A DNA stretch of 64,000 nucleotides, taken from positions 4,094,663 to 4,158,662 of the forward strand of contig JACSVZ010000011.1 in assembly GCA_014706295.1 (NCBI GenBank), read 5' to 3'. The notes beneath the pieces are model-generated. The model saw only the letters and a list, made by a program, of their open reading frames with translations, was not told the origin of the DNA and ran no database searches. Of this stretch, positions 22,559 through 36,400 are shown piece by piece; positions within the stretch are counted from its first letter, which is position 1, and every line of letters starts with the position of its first letter. The DNA comes from Lycocorax pyrrhopterus obiensis. Taxonomy: Eukaryota > Chordata > Aves > Passeriformes > Paradisaeidae. The position numbers were made by a program, and so were the translations under genes.

Positions 22559-22564
22559 AATAAA
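22559..22564 (+). terminator. Candidate poly(A) signal for the 22268 exon
   Basis: AATAAA followed within 10 bp by the GT-rich stretch cttgtgtagg. It lies about 105 bp after the candidate stop codon. The hexamer is common in AT-rich DNA, so the support comes mainly from its position. Confidence 0.3.
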
Positions 22565-22590
22565 CTTGTGTAGGAAGCCTTGCTAGGTGA

Positions 22591-25500
22591 GGAATTAGAC
22601 AAATGCATCACTTGCTTTCTTCATCCTCCCACAGGACCATGCCTACATGGATCGGTATTGACCCGTGAGGTAAGGAACACGCACACAGAAAAATCCATGG
22701 TGAACAACCCACAATTTCAGAGTCCACGTCATGCCACAGACCACTGCACAATTAAGGAGGTTACGTGCATAGTAACACGACAATGAAAAACCTCCTGTTT
22801 ATTCTGTATAAAGCCTGGAAACCGTGTATACGCCATCCTGATAAACATTAATGTTCCTTTCTTTCTTTTGTTCTCGTAGTTTTAATCATAACTGAAGAAC
22901 TGGCACGACCAGATATGAAAGGAAACAAGTGATTATATTAAAATTGTCAAAAGATCCTCCAAATATCTGGAATTTTTAACAAGTCTATTGGTGAATTGCT
23001 ATTTTTTTTTCCATAAGAAGCATATGACCAAATATATATTTACTGCATGCATGCTGTGATGTGCACGTGCACTCTGAATCCTTGTCCTGGACCCTGGATT
23101 AAGGCACCTGAGAAGCAATTATTGATTATTTGGGTGAAAAAATCCTCTTCAGGAGGATCCTGAAAATCCTCTTCAGTCACTGCAGCCTGAGGGACTGCAC
23201 TGCTCACTTGTTACTGGTAAACATTGACTTCTAAAAGGAGATCACAAAGGTAACCAGGTTTTTTCAGTTGTCTACATATCGAAGCTGGAAGGTACGAATT
23301 CAATACCTTGTTTGAAGCTCTTTCTAACTGAAATGGTAAACCACTGATTTCACCAGTGGGGTGCCGGAATATTTAAGAATTCACAAATATCCCCGTCAAT
23401 GTTGCTCGTTATGCAAGAAATAAACTCTTAGGAAATGACACAGCGAGGCAGTGTGCTGGTCCTCTGAGGGATGAGTGGGAAACTGCTGCCAGGAGTCCAC
23501 TGAATTCCCCATGTGCGAAGGACTGCCAGCTGGCTCTCCACGACAAAACAGGACAAAAAACCCTCTATTCTCTGCCTATCACTACAAGAGCAGCCATTTG
23601 GCTCAAGTCCATGCAAAATCAAATATCCAGCTGGAAGACAGTTCCCTTTTGTGCCCTGAAGGGTTAAGGAAGGTGTGCAGACGGTAAAAGAGCTATTGGG
23701 TTATTATCGCATGAAATAATTTCTTTCACTGGGGAGGAGCAGAAAACAAAAATCTCTTGTTGTAAAGGTAGAAAATTTAGCCCTGGATTAACATTTTTTC
23801 CATCTTTTTAGCAAAGTTTGAGCAAAGAGATTTAACCCATGATGCCACTACTTGCATGGCTCTCGTATTTGGGCATTAGCTCCAAGCAACTCCTTGAAAA
23901 TAAATGATGGCTGAATAAACGTCCGATGAGAAACTGTAGATTTATTCTCATTTTTCTCTAATGATGGTTTTATCCTCTCCATTTATTTATGATAATCTAA
24001 ATGTTCTACCTGCCTGCCCTATAATGCAGACTTATTATACCATCTCATTATTGTAAAAAAGATCCGCACACAACCTCCCCTCCCAAGTATTCAAAATAAA
24101 ATGCAACCTGGGATAAAAATATCTATGCTGATGACCTATATTGCAGAGTATATTATTCCTCTTTCTCATGTATGGCAACAGGATTGGAATACCTGATTTA
24201 TTCTTTATTTAGAGTTCAAAAGAGGCTTATTTGGGAAGTAACAGACAAAGCTTTCTCAGCTGAATCCTTAAAGCTTTTCGCCAGAGCAACACATGGTGCT
24301 GTAGGAGGTCCTGTTTCTCTCTGGCCTATTCTAGTTGTCCTTCACATAGGCAAAGATCCTCCCTCCAGTCCTGTAGATCAAACTGAAGGTAGAATACGGT
24401 TACCTAGTAAAAATAAAATGCACAGTGCTCTAACACATCACATTCCATGGCTGAAAAGGAACAAGTCCTCTTAACAAATTTGTGTTTACATCCTCCACCC
24501 ATGATAAATGCTATGTTTCCCATTTATCTTGACATGGACACATTGTGGCCATGGTTCCAACTACAAAATTTGAAGAAAGGATTGAGTCATAAAACTGCAA
24601 CAGAGGATGGATAGTGAAATACCAGAGGATGGATAATGAAATACCTGCCTCTACTCAAATACTCAGCTTTTATGGATTGTAGGAACCTTTCTGCCTGTGC
24701 TGAGACACACTGGCAGATCTTTTCCACCTGTGATGCTTGCAGACATAAATTTAGACACAAATTTAAAAGGCAGTTAGGAAGAACTCTAGTTCTTTGCATC
24801 TCCCTCTTCAAACCAATCACATCTTTTATGGATGGATGTATATTCCAGGGAGGCTGGGCAGAAAGTCCCATCCGCCTGTGCTGTGTAGCTCCCCAAGGTT
24901 AGAGTCATCTCAGGTTTTAAGGCCCTTGTCCCTGGCCACCTCCTGGCATTTCTCTCCACACCCATCCCAGATCTCCAAGATCCTTCCTGAGCTGAGACCT
25001 TGAACTTATTTCCAAGACCATTCTCTTCACAAATTCTTCTCTCTGCACCGAGTGTTCTTTCCAGAACCTGATCTTCCCAATTTCCACAGTTCATGTGCAG
25101 AAGTACAGTGTGTGCTCAGCCCCTGTTTGACAGTTCCGTGTCATGTCTCCGGAAGATTTGGGACATGTCATTTTTGTTTAGTCTAATTGTCATTAAAATT
25201 TACTGGCAGTCCATATTGGGTACAGTTAGCAAGGAGAAGACTTCTTGAAAGTTCGGAAGTTTAATTTAGAATATCTGTCCACATGTGCACAAACTCCCAA
25301 TTACCTGCCAAGTGTTAGTGTTCCAAATTTGAGCTAAGTTTTTGACTAAAACATTTAATTAATATAATTCCTTCCTTCCATTTTGCTTTCAAATTGCAAC
25401 TTTGGTGGCAGCCTACTTTTGGATTACTCCACCGCTTTATTAGAGAAGTCAGAACTCCCCAGTTCCCAATCCCAGATTTAATAATTTTGAAATTACTAAT

Positions 25501-28500
25501 ATCCACCTAATAGAATGCCATTTACTTGAAATGTTTCTTGCTTCACTTGTCAGGTCCAACACGAGTTGGCTGTAGGTGCCCTGAGGAGAGCAAATAAGAT
25601 AATCTTGACATAAACATCCCTGGGGCCAAGACTGTGACTTAAAGTCTAAAATAATCCTGAGAGTGCCCAATCCACAGCTCTACCAGCAGCAGAGGCTGTG
25701 CCATGGACTCTGGCTCTGTACTGCCAGATACTTTGGGGGGATTTGTTCTCCAGCACAGCCCCTGGACACATCCTTCTCTGTATCCAGCACCAGTTAGGAC
25801 AGATCCTGTCCTAAAAGTGAGGGAACCCCCTTTCAGCTTCATGGAAGCTGCTGCACGATGATATAAACATCACCAAGTCTCGATTTTAAAATGTTAATTT
25901 ATCTTCCCAAATTACCACACTCACATATGGCTCATAATTGCAGTATCATGGAGTGTCAATTGAGCAAAACAGATGTATTTTTCAAAAAACTGTGACACTG
26001 TTTGCAAAAGCTCTCTATTCTCCATGGGTGCACATGCTGCTTCCACCTTCTGCTCCAGTACCTACATATTGATACTGCTCAACTAAATGCAGATTTTCTG
26101 CTTCAAGAATATACAACATTAACATTCAGGGCAGCAAATCACTTCATTCTGAGAGAGTTTAGTCGTGGATAATGCTGAATAAACCAGTCAAAGTAAATGC
26201 TTGGGCATGAAGGAACAGACTGGGATTTTCTATAGAGCCCACAAGAAACCTAAACCAGGATATTCTGATATATTAGATTATTCATAAATAAGGAAAAAAC
26301 TAATGAAGTATAAAATAGCTCCAGGTATAGTAGTTAGAAATGACAACTTTGGTAAATTAGAATCTTGTCCCATTAGGTTTTAAATTTGTGACTTCACAGA
26401 GCACATCTCTGGTAGCTGCTGTGAAGCGCTGAATTGCTCTGAAACTACTCCATCGACCTTAACGAGCTTTAATTTTGGTACAAATGAGGTCCCTGTCTAA
26501 GATACATTTTCCAACCTGTGTGAAAGGTGCTGTTAGTCAGTTCTTGATAAAATAATCCTGGAGCTAGTTCCGTCTTTCTGTCTGGAAAAGACTTTGCCAT
26601 ACATTAGCTGTTGGACACCACTTGGGTACTGCTATTCCAACTAGGATTTGCTTTGCTGCATGAACCCCATTTTACACTGAGCAAGTTTCAAGGAGTTCAG
26701 AGCCATTTAGTGCATTCCAACTCATAGGATATGAATTTTTTTTTTTGGAAGATGTTTCTTTAATTCTTAAATTTTCAGAACTCTTCCCTTCTAGGTTCAC
26801 ATTGGATTCACTTGGTTTTCAGATAGCTTTCTCCTTGTTTTCTTACTTTGCTGAAGAAAGAAGCAGAGTTTATCTAGCTTTCAGAACTGTAGAAACATTT
26901 CCTCTCTGTTTCGGTTGTTTGGTTTTTTTTTTTTTTTAATAGGGATGCCATCCTCCTGAACTATTTTTAACGTCAGCTTTAAGAAAAGATATGTTTCTAA
27001 ATTGCATTGTTAAAGAAATTGACCGCATGATGGTTTTAACTCGTGGTGTGAGAAAGACGCCCCCTTTCAAAAACTGCAGGAAAAATACCCCAAAATCTCC
27101 ATTGTAAATACTATTACATTGAACTAATTTCTCTCGGTTATCATCCTTAATTGCTTGCTGTGCAACAAGTCATAGTGTTCCATAAATCAAAAGCAGGCTC
27201 CTGCAGTTAGTTTTTGATCTGTATTACTTTAAAGTTTAGCTCTCCAGTAGTTCAGAATGAGTTTTTCATTGCATTTCTGTCCATCTTCATGTCTTTTCTT
27301 GCAGCAGAATTTATAGCAGTATCTTCTTCATATAAAGGAGAAATCTCAAGGTGCTGGATGCAGAAGTGCCTGTGAAACAGAGTGATTTACTGCTGGTATC
27401 TTGGAGCTCTTCTGTATGCAGGGCTCCATTGGGAGGCAGATGAAGTGGGCGTGGGGCCTGAACCCTGATGCACAAGCTGCATGTTCTCACCAGACACAAG
27501 CTAAAATAACACCCACCAAAAAAAAATACACAGAAAACCAAGCATAGTAACATTACTTTTATAAGAATATGATTCTCATAAATACCAATATTTAAAATAT
27601 CTAGTGGCACCCTTCCTCTTTAATTAGCATATGGATTCCTTATTTTTTTTTAACTTTTGGCATTTTTTAAAAATATTTTTAATTTGGCTTCTGCTTAATG
27701 GAGATGATACTTAATTCTGTGAGAATAGGATGAAAGCATGGCTCAGTTCCCTTCAGAGCCAGCTAGTACTTAATAGAATTGGGTCCACTATCCCTGCACC
27801 AGCCCAGACACCCTCTGCCTTGCTAAGGGAGTTGGTACAGTGATATATTGAGACACTGGGGACTGCTGCTGTACTCCTGGATGTGTTTAGAGAAGTTTCT
27901 GCCCATCTCAGGGCCTCTTTTTCTCTGATGTGTGTATGGTAATGTCAGCTTTGTCTCTGAGCGTTTGCAAAATACCACGCAGTGTGGGTAGTGTTATTAT
28001 CAGAATATCATTTCTCTTAAAACTTCTGAAACATGTTTTTAATGCCTTTTAATTCACAAAATACCAAATCATACATGGCATCAGCAGTTCCCAGTATATA
28101 AAGCCACAGTGAATGCACCCTCACTGCCAGGAACAAGTCCCCCCAATAGCTGTACTTTAAAATACAACATTATTTTGTCTGAGAGCCTGATTTTCCATGC
28201 TGGAATATCAACAATGCTGATAAGGTTCTATATTGGCATCTTTTATAGTTAGTGGCCATTGAGAGATCTGGGACACAATTGCAGATTTTCATCCTCTCTG
28301 TCCCATGAGATATGAAATTGTGGACCTTCTCAAAATGTCACCACTGGAAACAAAAGGCAAAACTGATTTTTTTCCCTGTGCAATGTGTTACCATCCACTG
28401 TGTGGCTCAATTCAATTTTTACAAGGCTTCCTTATGAGGTGCAAGAAACTGATTTATGAGTCCACATTAAAGCCTCCTTCACTCTTGAGATTCTGGTTAA

Positions 28501-29136
28501 ATATTATATGATATGACACAAGTATATTGAAAAATAGAGTTTCAGCTTATTATGGGCTTTGCTTGCTACCCTTGCAGCACATTCATTTCAGGCTGTACAG
28601 AATGCCCTGCGTTTCTATTTTTTGTGTATCTCTGGTAAATGTGAGAGTTCAATTTGATACACAGCAATACATTCTCTCTCAAACAAAAGTTACCAGATAA
28701 GATCCTAGGAAAAGTCTTCATCTTCTGGAAATGTCTAATGTATTACTGTGGGCGAGTGGAAGTGACTATTTTATCACATGCTGTTATGGATGAAACTTTT
28801 ATTCTGGATGTCTTTGTGTGAGATGGAAACCTGTGATACCATATTCCAGACAGATTCAGTATTACACAGCTACAGAGAGGTTTACACATCACTACTTGGA
28901 TCCGTATCTCAAAATCTGTTTGAGCAACAGAAAAGCTTGTTTTATTTTTGCCTCATCATGTTTATGCACAGCACAGATTGTTCCTAGCCCTTCCATGGCC
29001 ACAATAATGCCTTACAGCATCTGTTCAGATTGGGTTTCTGACTCCAGGAAGGTTTTGAGTGAAAGCACACAACATCTGACCACTGCTATTGAGGAGCAAA
29101 CCAACAGGGATTGAGCTTGAAGGAAAACCACAGAGA
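22591..29136. other. Non-coding stretch with one open exon-like segment
   Basis: No gene or transposon is recognised. 24182-24388 is a 207-bp open segment (phase 1 at both ends) after an acceptor-like atggcaacag and before GAAG|GTAGAA; see findings. A 22-bp unit (agaggatggatagtgaaata) is tandemly duplicated at about 24602-24646. A T15 run lies at 26923-26937. The rest is AT-rich. Confidence 0.45.
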
Positions 29137-29420
29137 GAATCCTGGAATCACAGAATGGTTTGGGTTTGAAGGGACCTTAAAATTCACCCAGTGCCACCCC
29201 TGCCATGGGCAGGGACACCTTCCACTGTCCCAGGCTGCTCCAAGCCCCAATGGCCAACCTGGCCTTGGACACTGCCAGGGATCCAGGGGCAGCCACAGCT
29301 GCTCTGGGCACCCTGTGCCAGGGCCTGCCCACCCTCCCAGGGAACAATTCCTGCCCAAGATCCCATCCAGCCCTGCCCTCTGGCACTGGGAGCCCTTCCC
29401 CTTGTCCTTCTATGGACCAG
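29137..29420 (-). mobile_element. CR1 LINE 3' end, antisense
   Basis: The plus strand shows the reverse-complement CR1 tail: ggaatcacagaatggtttgg, gaagggaccttaaaattc, gccatgggcagggacacctt, aacctggccttggacac and ggcagccacagctgctct blocks in the expected order. Similarity to the CR1 pattern is high, which suggests a relatively young copy. It is 5'-truncated near 29420. The six overlapping open frames here on both strands (60-110 codons) are read-throughs of the repeat. Confidence 0.95.
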
Positions 29421-32400
29421 ACCTCACCGTAATAAAAGACTAAACCAAGAGGAAGTTCACATTCCAGAGGGATTCCTCAGGGAGTGAGTAAAGGCAGCAC
29501 CTCCATAAGAGCTGCGTGCGCTCAAGGAAGCCACTCGATGCCAGTTTAAGAGTGGTGTGTGACAAATGTATCAAACAGCAGCAGCTCTGCAGAGAGCAGC
29601 CTTGGGAAGCCACGGAGGCTGGTGGAACAATTAGGGAAGGAACTGGTACCTGGAGGTGAACAGCACTGCACCCCTGCACACGGGGTGTGCTCACATCTTC
29701 ATCATTGCATGCACTGCCCACATCTCAAAGGAGCATAAAATAGACCTAGGAAAGATCAATAGTGTTGGAACGCTTGGAACAGCTACTCTGGTGAGGGAGG
29801 CTGAGCAAATCAGGGTTCTCAGCCTTGGAAAAGATCACACTTGCATAAAGGAAGGTAAGTGAGGACCAGTCCTTACAACAAAAACTGATAAGGCAGGAGG
29901 TTTAAAGAAGGAAATAATACCTTTTTCTACAATGCAAAACTCAAGCTGTGCCAGGAGGTGCAAGAACTTAAACGGGCTCAAAGAATAGATGTACAAGTGG
30001 CATTTAAAAATATCTTTAAATATTGCCATTGATGTGACCATCATGATGGAATTTTTGCCTCGGAATGTCTTTAAAGAGTATTTGTCCAGAAGCTGGGAGC
30101 TTGCATCTGGGAAAACAGTCACAAAAACCTGTTTGCTCCTTCCCTATCCCTCAGTGATATAAGAGAAGTCCCTTTTGCCTGAGTCAGGCTTGGGATTTTC
30201 TGTCCACCCCTATTGCATGAATTCTTTTAAATTATTTTTAGCTCTCTTAATCTTCTTGTCATAGTCAATTGCAAACACATTCATGGCATGTTAGAGTTAA
30301 ATCACAGGTGTTCTTAATTTAAAAATGATTATCATACTACATAATTAATTAGACTTTTACACTTCAGTGAGTTTTGGTTCCCCAAAGAAAATTGAGCATA
30401 GAGAATATAATTTGATTTAACTTTTTGTCAAGGTTTAATCTACCTGAAACATTGCTATATTTCAGGGGAAGTCTAAACTGCCTAGATCTTGTCAGAATTT
30501 CCTTCGTGGGAGCAACATTTATTTATTGGAATGTTAAAATGAAATGAAGTAATTTTAAAGGAATGCTTTGTCTCTTTCAAATTAAAAAAAAAAAAAAAAC
30601 CTGAAAAAATATATATAAAAGCAAGGAATGCATTCAGGCACTATTCAGGCACTATCCAAGATATGTGAGCTGTCAGTATGTGAAAGTTGTGACAGAAGTG
30701 GTAATTCTACCAGAGATAATTAAACACTTAAAATGCAAAATTAAAAGGAGTAGTTGAGAGAAGTGAAGAAAACAAATACTTTAAGAGCTGCTAAGTAGGC
30801 TTTTTTCAACTGCAACAAGATTCAGAGCACTTGAGGAGACAAAAAACTGGCTTTTTATATAAATAATTGGAGGGGAGGGCTAAAAATACTAATAAAAGAG
30901 TTCCACTCTTTGATGCTACAAAGACTGAGTAGCAAAACATCAGCTCCAAATGTGTTGGATGGCATAAACTATTGATTTTGTGAATAGAAGGCAATTGAGA
31001 GTCCTCATCTGGGGTGATTAAATCTGAGAAAAATTCTATAATTCATCAGTTCAATGAAAGATATTTTTTAAAATAACTGTCAGGTAAATAGCATTTTTTC
31101 ACAACTGCAGCAAATAAACCAAAATATCCCTGTATTATAATATAATTTATAAACATTTTGTCCCTGGAAGACCACTCATTGCAAATGAACGCTGTGTTGT
31201 TAATTTTCAATTTTACATGTTGCCATAAGGAGGCTTGGGAAGAGAGAAACACTCTGTATTCTCCAATATGTAGACAAAGCATTGCCTTCTCCCATGACCA
31301 TAACTCCCTGTAGCCTAGTTTGTCTTAATCTGACTGGAATGAAAAATTTCTCAGAGGAGGAACCAAATATATAATTTGAATAAAGATTATTAAACAGCTA
31401 AAGCATTCAAAAATCAACTTTTCTGTCTTGGGAGTAACAATATTTTTGAGATGTTATTCAACAGTAATTCAACACAAAGTACCCAGAATTGGCTTCTGCG
31501 GCAGTGACCAGGAAAATGGAGGTTTTTAGTGGATAAAACCCAACCTGTTGAGTTAAGAGCATTCTCTGCCTTTCCCCCCCTGCCTCTTCTGTTTTTTTTC
31601 TTGATGTGCTTTGTCACAGAGTGGAACACCTTCAATAAACAGGTGATGAGTTCCTTCTCGTGCTTCCGCTTTCCCTTTACAGTAGATTGAGAACTCTTGG
31701 GATATGAGAAGGTGTTTGTTGTATAAAACCCCTGCTGCAGAAAAGGAGTGAATTTTGTGTGACCAACATTTATTTCATAATACCGCTGATACCACTTAGG
31801 AACACTTTAAAAATCTGTCCCAGAAAGCTGCTCCAAGGCTGTAGGAGCCAGCAGCAGAGCAAGAGAGCCTGTTCTGAGCCAGATAGCCAAGCTCCAGGCC
31901 CAGCTTTGGTATTTCATACTCTCAGCTGGCACCAAGTTCCCAGCAAATGCACTTAAATAAAATCAGCTCAGCCCCTCTGTCTCACCACCACGCTCTTCTT
32001 TGCCAAGCCAGCCAAAAACTTTGTTAAAGAATAATCACACATTTGAACAGAAAGCCAGACAGGACTTTATTCGTCTATTTTCGGTGGCACATTGCAGCAA
32101 AAACTGTAGTAGGATTACAATGCTACTCCAGGTCATGAATGCTTCAAAATCATTCATTGGTAATAAAAACACTATGAAAAGTTGCCACTCTGTGCTTAGC
32201 AGCTTTATAAAGTTCACATCTTCCTTCTGTCAAAGCTTCTTATGCAGCAAATAATACTTGTCTGCATGACTGACTAAATCCTACAAAAAGCGCTTTTAGA
32301 TCAGATGAAGCTAGTGTAAAATCAGTAAGACAGTGTTTCTCCTTTGTCTTTTTTTCAGTCAATATTTAGGTATTTAGCTCCATTTTAAAGTTAAATGAGT

Positions 32401-32658
32401 TTTCAGCCACCATATCAAGCAGCACACTGACTGTCAGCAACAGTTCCTATTGAGGAATTACTAAACACGCACCACGTGGGTTTATCAGGCTGAACCTGAT
32501 GTTCTGGATGACATTTGCTCAAATCAGGATGCCATCACAGCCAGAATGCCAGGCCTGAACAGAATGCATGGAAAAGAAAGAAAGGAAAATGTTACACAGG
32601 TGTGTTTACTTTGGTTTTGGTGGTGTTGCTTCACTGGCTGCAGTCTGCGTTAGAGGAG
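29421..32658. other. AT-rich stretch without recognisable genes
   Basis: No gene is recognised. An A16 run occurs at 30584-30599, followed by atatatata. Open frames are all below 100 codons, unsupported by splice sites or domains. Confidence 0.5.
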
Positions 32659-32748
32659 TGTCCTGGTTTCAGCTGGAGTGGAGCTCATTTCCTCTCAGGA
32701 GCTGGTACAGGGCTGTGTTTGGGATTCAGGATGGGAACAGTGTTGAGC
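32659..32748 (+). mobile_element. Endogenous retrovirus LTR, 5' fragment
   Basis: The segment starts tgtcctggtttcagctgg and continues agctggtacagggctgtgtt and gggattcaggatgggaacag. This order matches the 5' end of an abundant avian endogenous retrovirus LTR (ERVL-like by recollection), beginning with the expected TG. The match fades after about 90 bp, so only the start of U3 remains. Family naming needs a repeat library. Confidence 0.7.
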
Positions 32749-33298
32749 TACCCTTAAACTCATAGGAATTTGGAAAATGAGCAGATGATTTTGCAAGACC
32801 AGCTGCCATGGAAGAAGATCTGGTCAGGCAACTCCCCAGAAACCGTGTTGAACCAAAGATGCTGATATTTAAAAACATTGCCCACAGGAAACTATGATCT
32901 TGGACTGTAATTCTGACCATTGCTGTTTGCTTTGGGGAAAAGCTGAATTTTAAGGGCTGACAAAAATGGAATTGTAATCTGTGTGGTGCTAATTTTTACT
33001 AGGTTCCAGTCTTTATCCATGGGGTATCCTTCTAAGGAAGGACATCTCTTGAACTAACGTCTTGGATATCACTTAAAAATTGTGAAGTTTACTTCAAAGA
33101 GAAAAATTCTTTCAGGACTTGACTCTTCTTCTTGTCCTTATAAAATAATCTCCAGCCTATGAGAGGCTGGCTTACTAATGGTCATGCTGTATCTTATTTC
33201 ATCAGAAAGCACTTTAAGCATCCACAGCTTAATTACAGATTTGTCAAAGAACCGCAGAAATTAGAGGTGGAAGAGGCTTAGTTCACCACTTAGGGCTG
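32749..33298. other. Non-coding stretch
   Basis: Nothing is recognised. The first part may be decayed LTR sequence continuing from 32748, but I cannot match it. Confidence 0.5.
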
Positions 33299-33457
33299 CT
33301 AATGCAGGAATTTCTCTAGAGCATATTTATTCTTCATCTGTTTCTCAGGTCCATTTCAAAACGTGCATAGAAGGGTCCCACTAATGCAGGAGTTCCTCTG
33401 GAGCACACTTACTCCTCATTTGTTTTTCAGGCCCATCCTAAAATGGATGTAGATGGC
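33299..33457 (+). repeat. Diverged 82-bp tandem duplication
   Basis: Unit 1 (33299-33380) and unit 2 (33381 to about 33457) align end to end from ctaatgcagga through a caggtccat/caggcccat core to atagaagg/gtagatgg. They differ at roughly one position in five. Each unit carries a pyrimidine-rich acceptor-like motif (tctgtttctcag and tttgtttttcag). The divergence implies an old duplication. Confidence 0.9.
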
Positions 33458-36400
33458 TACAGCATTAACTTTGATGCTGCAGAAACGTGCATGTCAGGGG
33501 ACTTGCTTTGGCCATTTTGGAATATATTTCCTGGTTTAGGTTACTTTGCTTCATGTGCTGTATCTCTTCACCTTCAATGTAATTCTTTTTAATTTATACC
33601 ATTACTCAGAGTATAAAGCCAATACATATTACTGTAAGTAATGTCTCTCTTCTAGACTTTTAGTAACCCTCATGCTTGAAGGTGGTTATAACATTTTTCT
33701 CACTGAATTAATTCTTTATTAATTAATAAAAATAGACTAAAATGTTTATTCAAAGCCCTTCACCGTGCAAGTGAGCAGAGATGAACAAAAACGAATAGGA
33801 ACAGGTATGAAATAAAGTACTATTAAAAACAAGGAAGATGGGCTGGAATCTGTCCTGAGAAGTGTCTGGTTTATTTATTATTTCAGACTATTGGTCTTTC
33901 AGAGAAATATTAGTATGTCCAGTGATTTGATAATGACAAATGAGATCAAAGATGGTCTAATCAAGAACTAAGTGTTAAACCAGCACAGAATGTGAAAGCA
34001 GTGTGGGAACTAATTTTAATAGACACCAGTTGTCTGGTTTGGGTTATTTCTTTGCTTTCAGTTGCAAGGTTGTTCTACCAAAATGATTTTCCATGAGGCT
34101 GGTGACAGTCTCATTTTTCACTATCAAGCAAGTCTGCATTATCAATTACATTCTAACTTATTATAAAGCTGTCTGTTCCAACACTCCACTCTGATATTGT
34201 TAGGAGGAAATAGCATCACAGAATACTTTGAGCAGTGAAAGATTCACTTCTTTAATAACATTTCTATAAATATACTTTCAGAATGCAGTATTGTCAAAGG
34301 CAAATAATTTTAAATAATATAACCTGATACACCTAACAGCGTGTGGGACAGATAAAATAAAGATGTAACAGGCTGCTCTGCAGCTCCTCTCCAGCCACTT
34401 TGGCTCCAGAGGTGCACCCTGGGGGGTAAATGACTCCTAGGAAGTACAGGACCTCTAAATTTTGGCAGTCCCCAAATGAAAAAAATAGACCTTGAGGCTT
34501 CTCCAGTTTACACCAGCTCTTAGCCATACTCAGACCTTGATTTAGTCCAAGGTTAAGATCTCATGTCAGAGTCTGAGAGACCAAATATGACATATATATT
34601 AAGCAAATATAATGCTTATGACCCTCACTATTCTTAATTTAAATGTTTGTATAAATCACATCCACAAAGCTTCCTGAGCTGTATGGAATCACCTTCCCAG
34701 GCTATGCCTCTCACTTTTCCTGCAAAACAAATTAAATTAACTCTTTAAGAGAGAGAGCTGTGATCCCTCTCACATCCGTCTGTGGCTGGAAGATGAGTCC
34801 CTTCCACGAATGCTGGTTTTCAGCTCCCTCTGAGGATCCCAGTTTCCAGCTGCACTCTTCTGGCAGCAGTTTGAGTTAACAAAGAGCCAGGAGCATCATC
34901 TGGACCACAGCTGAGCCCATGGGCCCAGGGCAGGAGGGGTTCATAAAGGAAACTGGTTGCTCTTATGCAGCCATTCATAAATAAGCCTGGGGTTTACCCT
35001 ATAGAGAATTGTGGCCCTCCATGTAAAGTTTTAGCACCAACTATCAATTCAAACAATCCTATTTAGTTTCAGAAAAAGTTTCAAGAACATTGCTAAACCC
35101 ACTGCCTTCTCCAGCTGTGCCAGTACAGTCCAGCTCATGGCAGACAGGCAGGAAATCAGACCCCTACAGAGTATTTCCATGATACTCTTCAGTGCCACAC
35201 CAAATCACTGCAGATTTTGTTCTCTGACGGAAACACGTTTCCATTTTTCTTAAGGTATTGACACTTAGGTACAACCAGTTTCTGTGACTGATTTAATTTC
35301 TCTGGAAATGCAAACCAACCTCAAACTGACTAAAAGCATTTTCAAGGGAAAGCTTTGGGCCATCTGGTTTATAACACTGTAAGTTACGTATTTGGAAGGT
35401 TTTCAATCTTTAAAAGATCTATTAGCATGTTGTTTTCCGAAAGACTTTATCTACAATTATTGCATTGTGCTAAGGGATTATGTTTAGTGCATTGTGGCCA
35501 GGTTTGATAGAAATTAGAGATAGTTCTTAAAAATTACTGATAGCATTGAGGAAGGAATACAAATTTTGTAACTCAGTGAATGCTTTCATACGTGTGACTC
35601 CGATTAATGTTGGTGAAAATTCCTTCAGGCTTGAAGCCCTGAGCCTTAAACTGGATTCTAACACATTTCAGTACTCCTGATTATGCATCCTAAACAACAT
35701 ATGCTATGACATTAATGAGGTCCTTAATTACAAACAGTATAAATGGACAGAAGAAACATGATTTATACCAAACTCATATACAGCCCGTTGCTATATGTAC
35801 AGTGTAGGGCCTATAAAACTCCTTATGCATGTTAGTGTTAAACTGATGTCTCTGAAAAGATGGTAAGGGTCAAAAGAACCTCCTGCTCATACATTTATCA
35901 TTGTAAAATGCATATATCTGGTAACTTGACAGATCCAATGGTGAGATAATAAAGTAGTCTCTCAGCTTAAAATTCAACTAACAAGAATGCAAGGCAACGT
36001 TTTGTACTTATTTACTCAAACATTGTGTTTAAATTACATGGGTATTGTCTGTCAAAATGCATAAAACAACACAGCTTGATAGGAGTAATCCCTTACACAG
36101 GATGGATCCAGACTGAGCAAACCGGTTGTGTTATTACAGCAACTATCCACTACTTGATGAAAACCAGAGTGAGAGATGAGGTTTTTTCACTGAGCCAGGT
36201 GATTCCTTAAAGGTGGCAGGAAAGATGTCTTACTTTGGGGTTTCTGTCCAGTGCTGAAGAGAAATAACGGGTATATTATCAGCCACGCCTGTCTGTCGCC
36301 TGATTTTATGGGTTGAAATCAAATAGAAGGCAAAATCTTGTGTCTTACAGTACCTGGGCACAAACTGGAAAACACAAAATGTCATAAAACTTTCCATGCA

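Noticed and set aside
29086..29443. Six overlapping frames up to 110 codons
   Set aside because: They are explained by the antisense CR1 copy.
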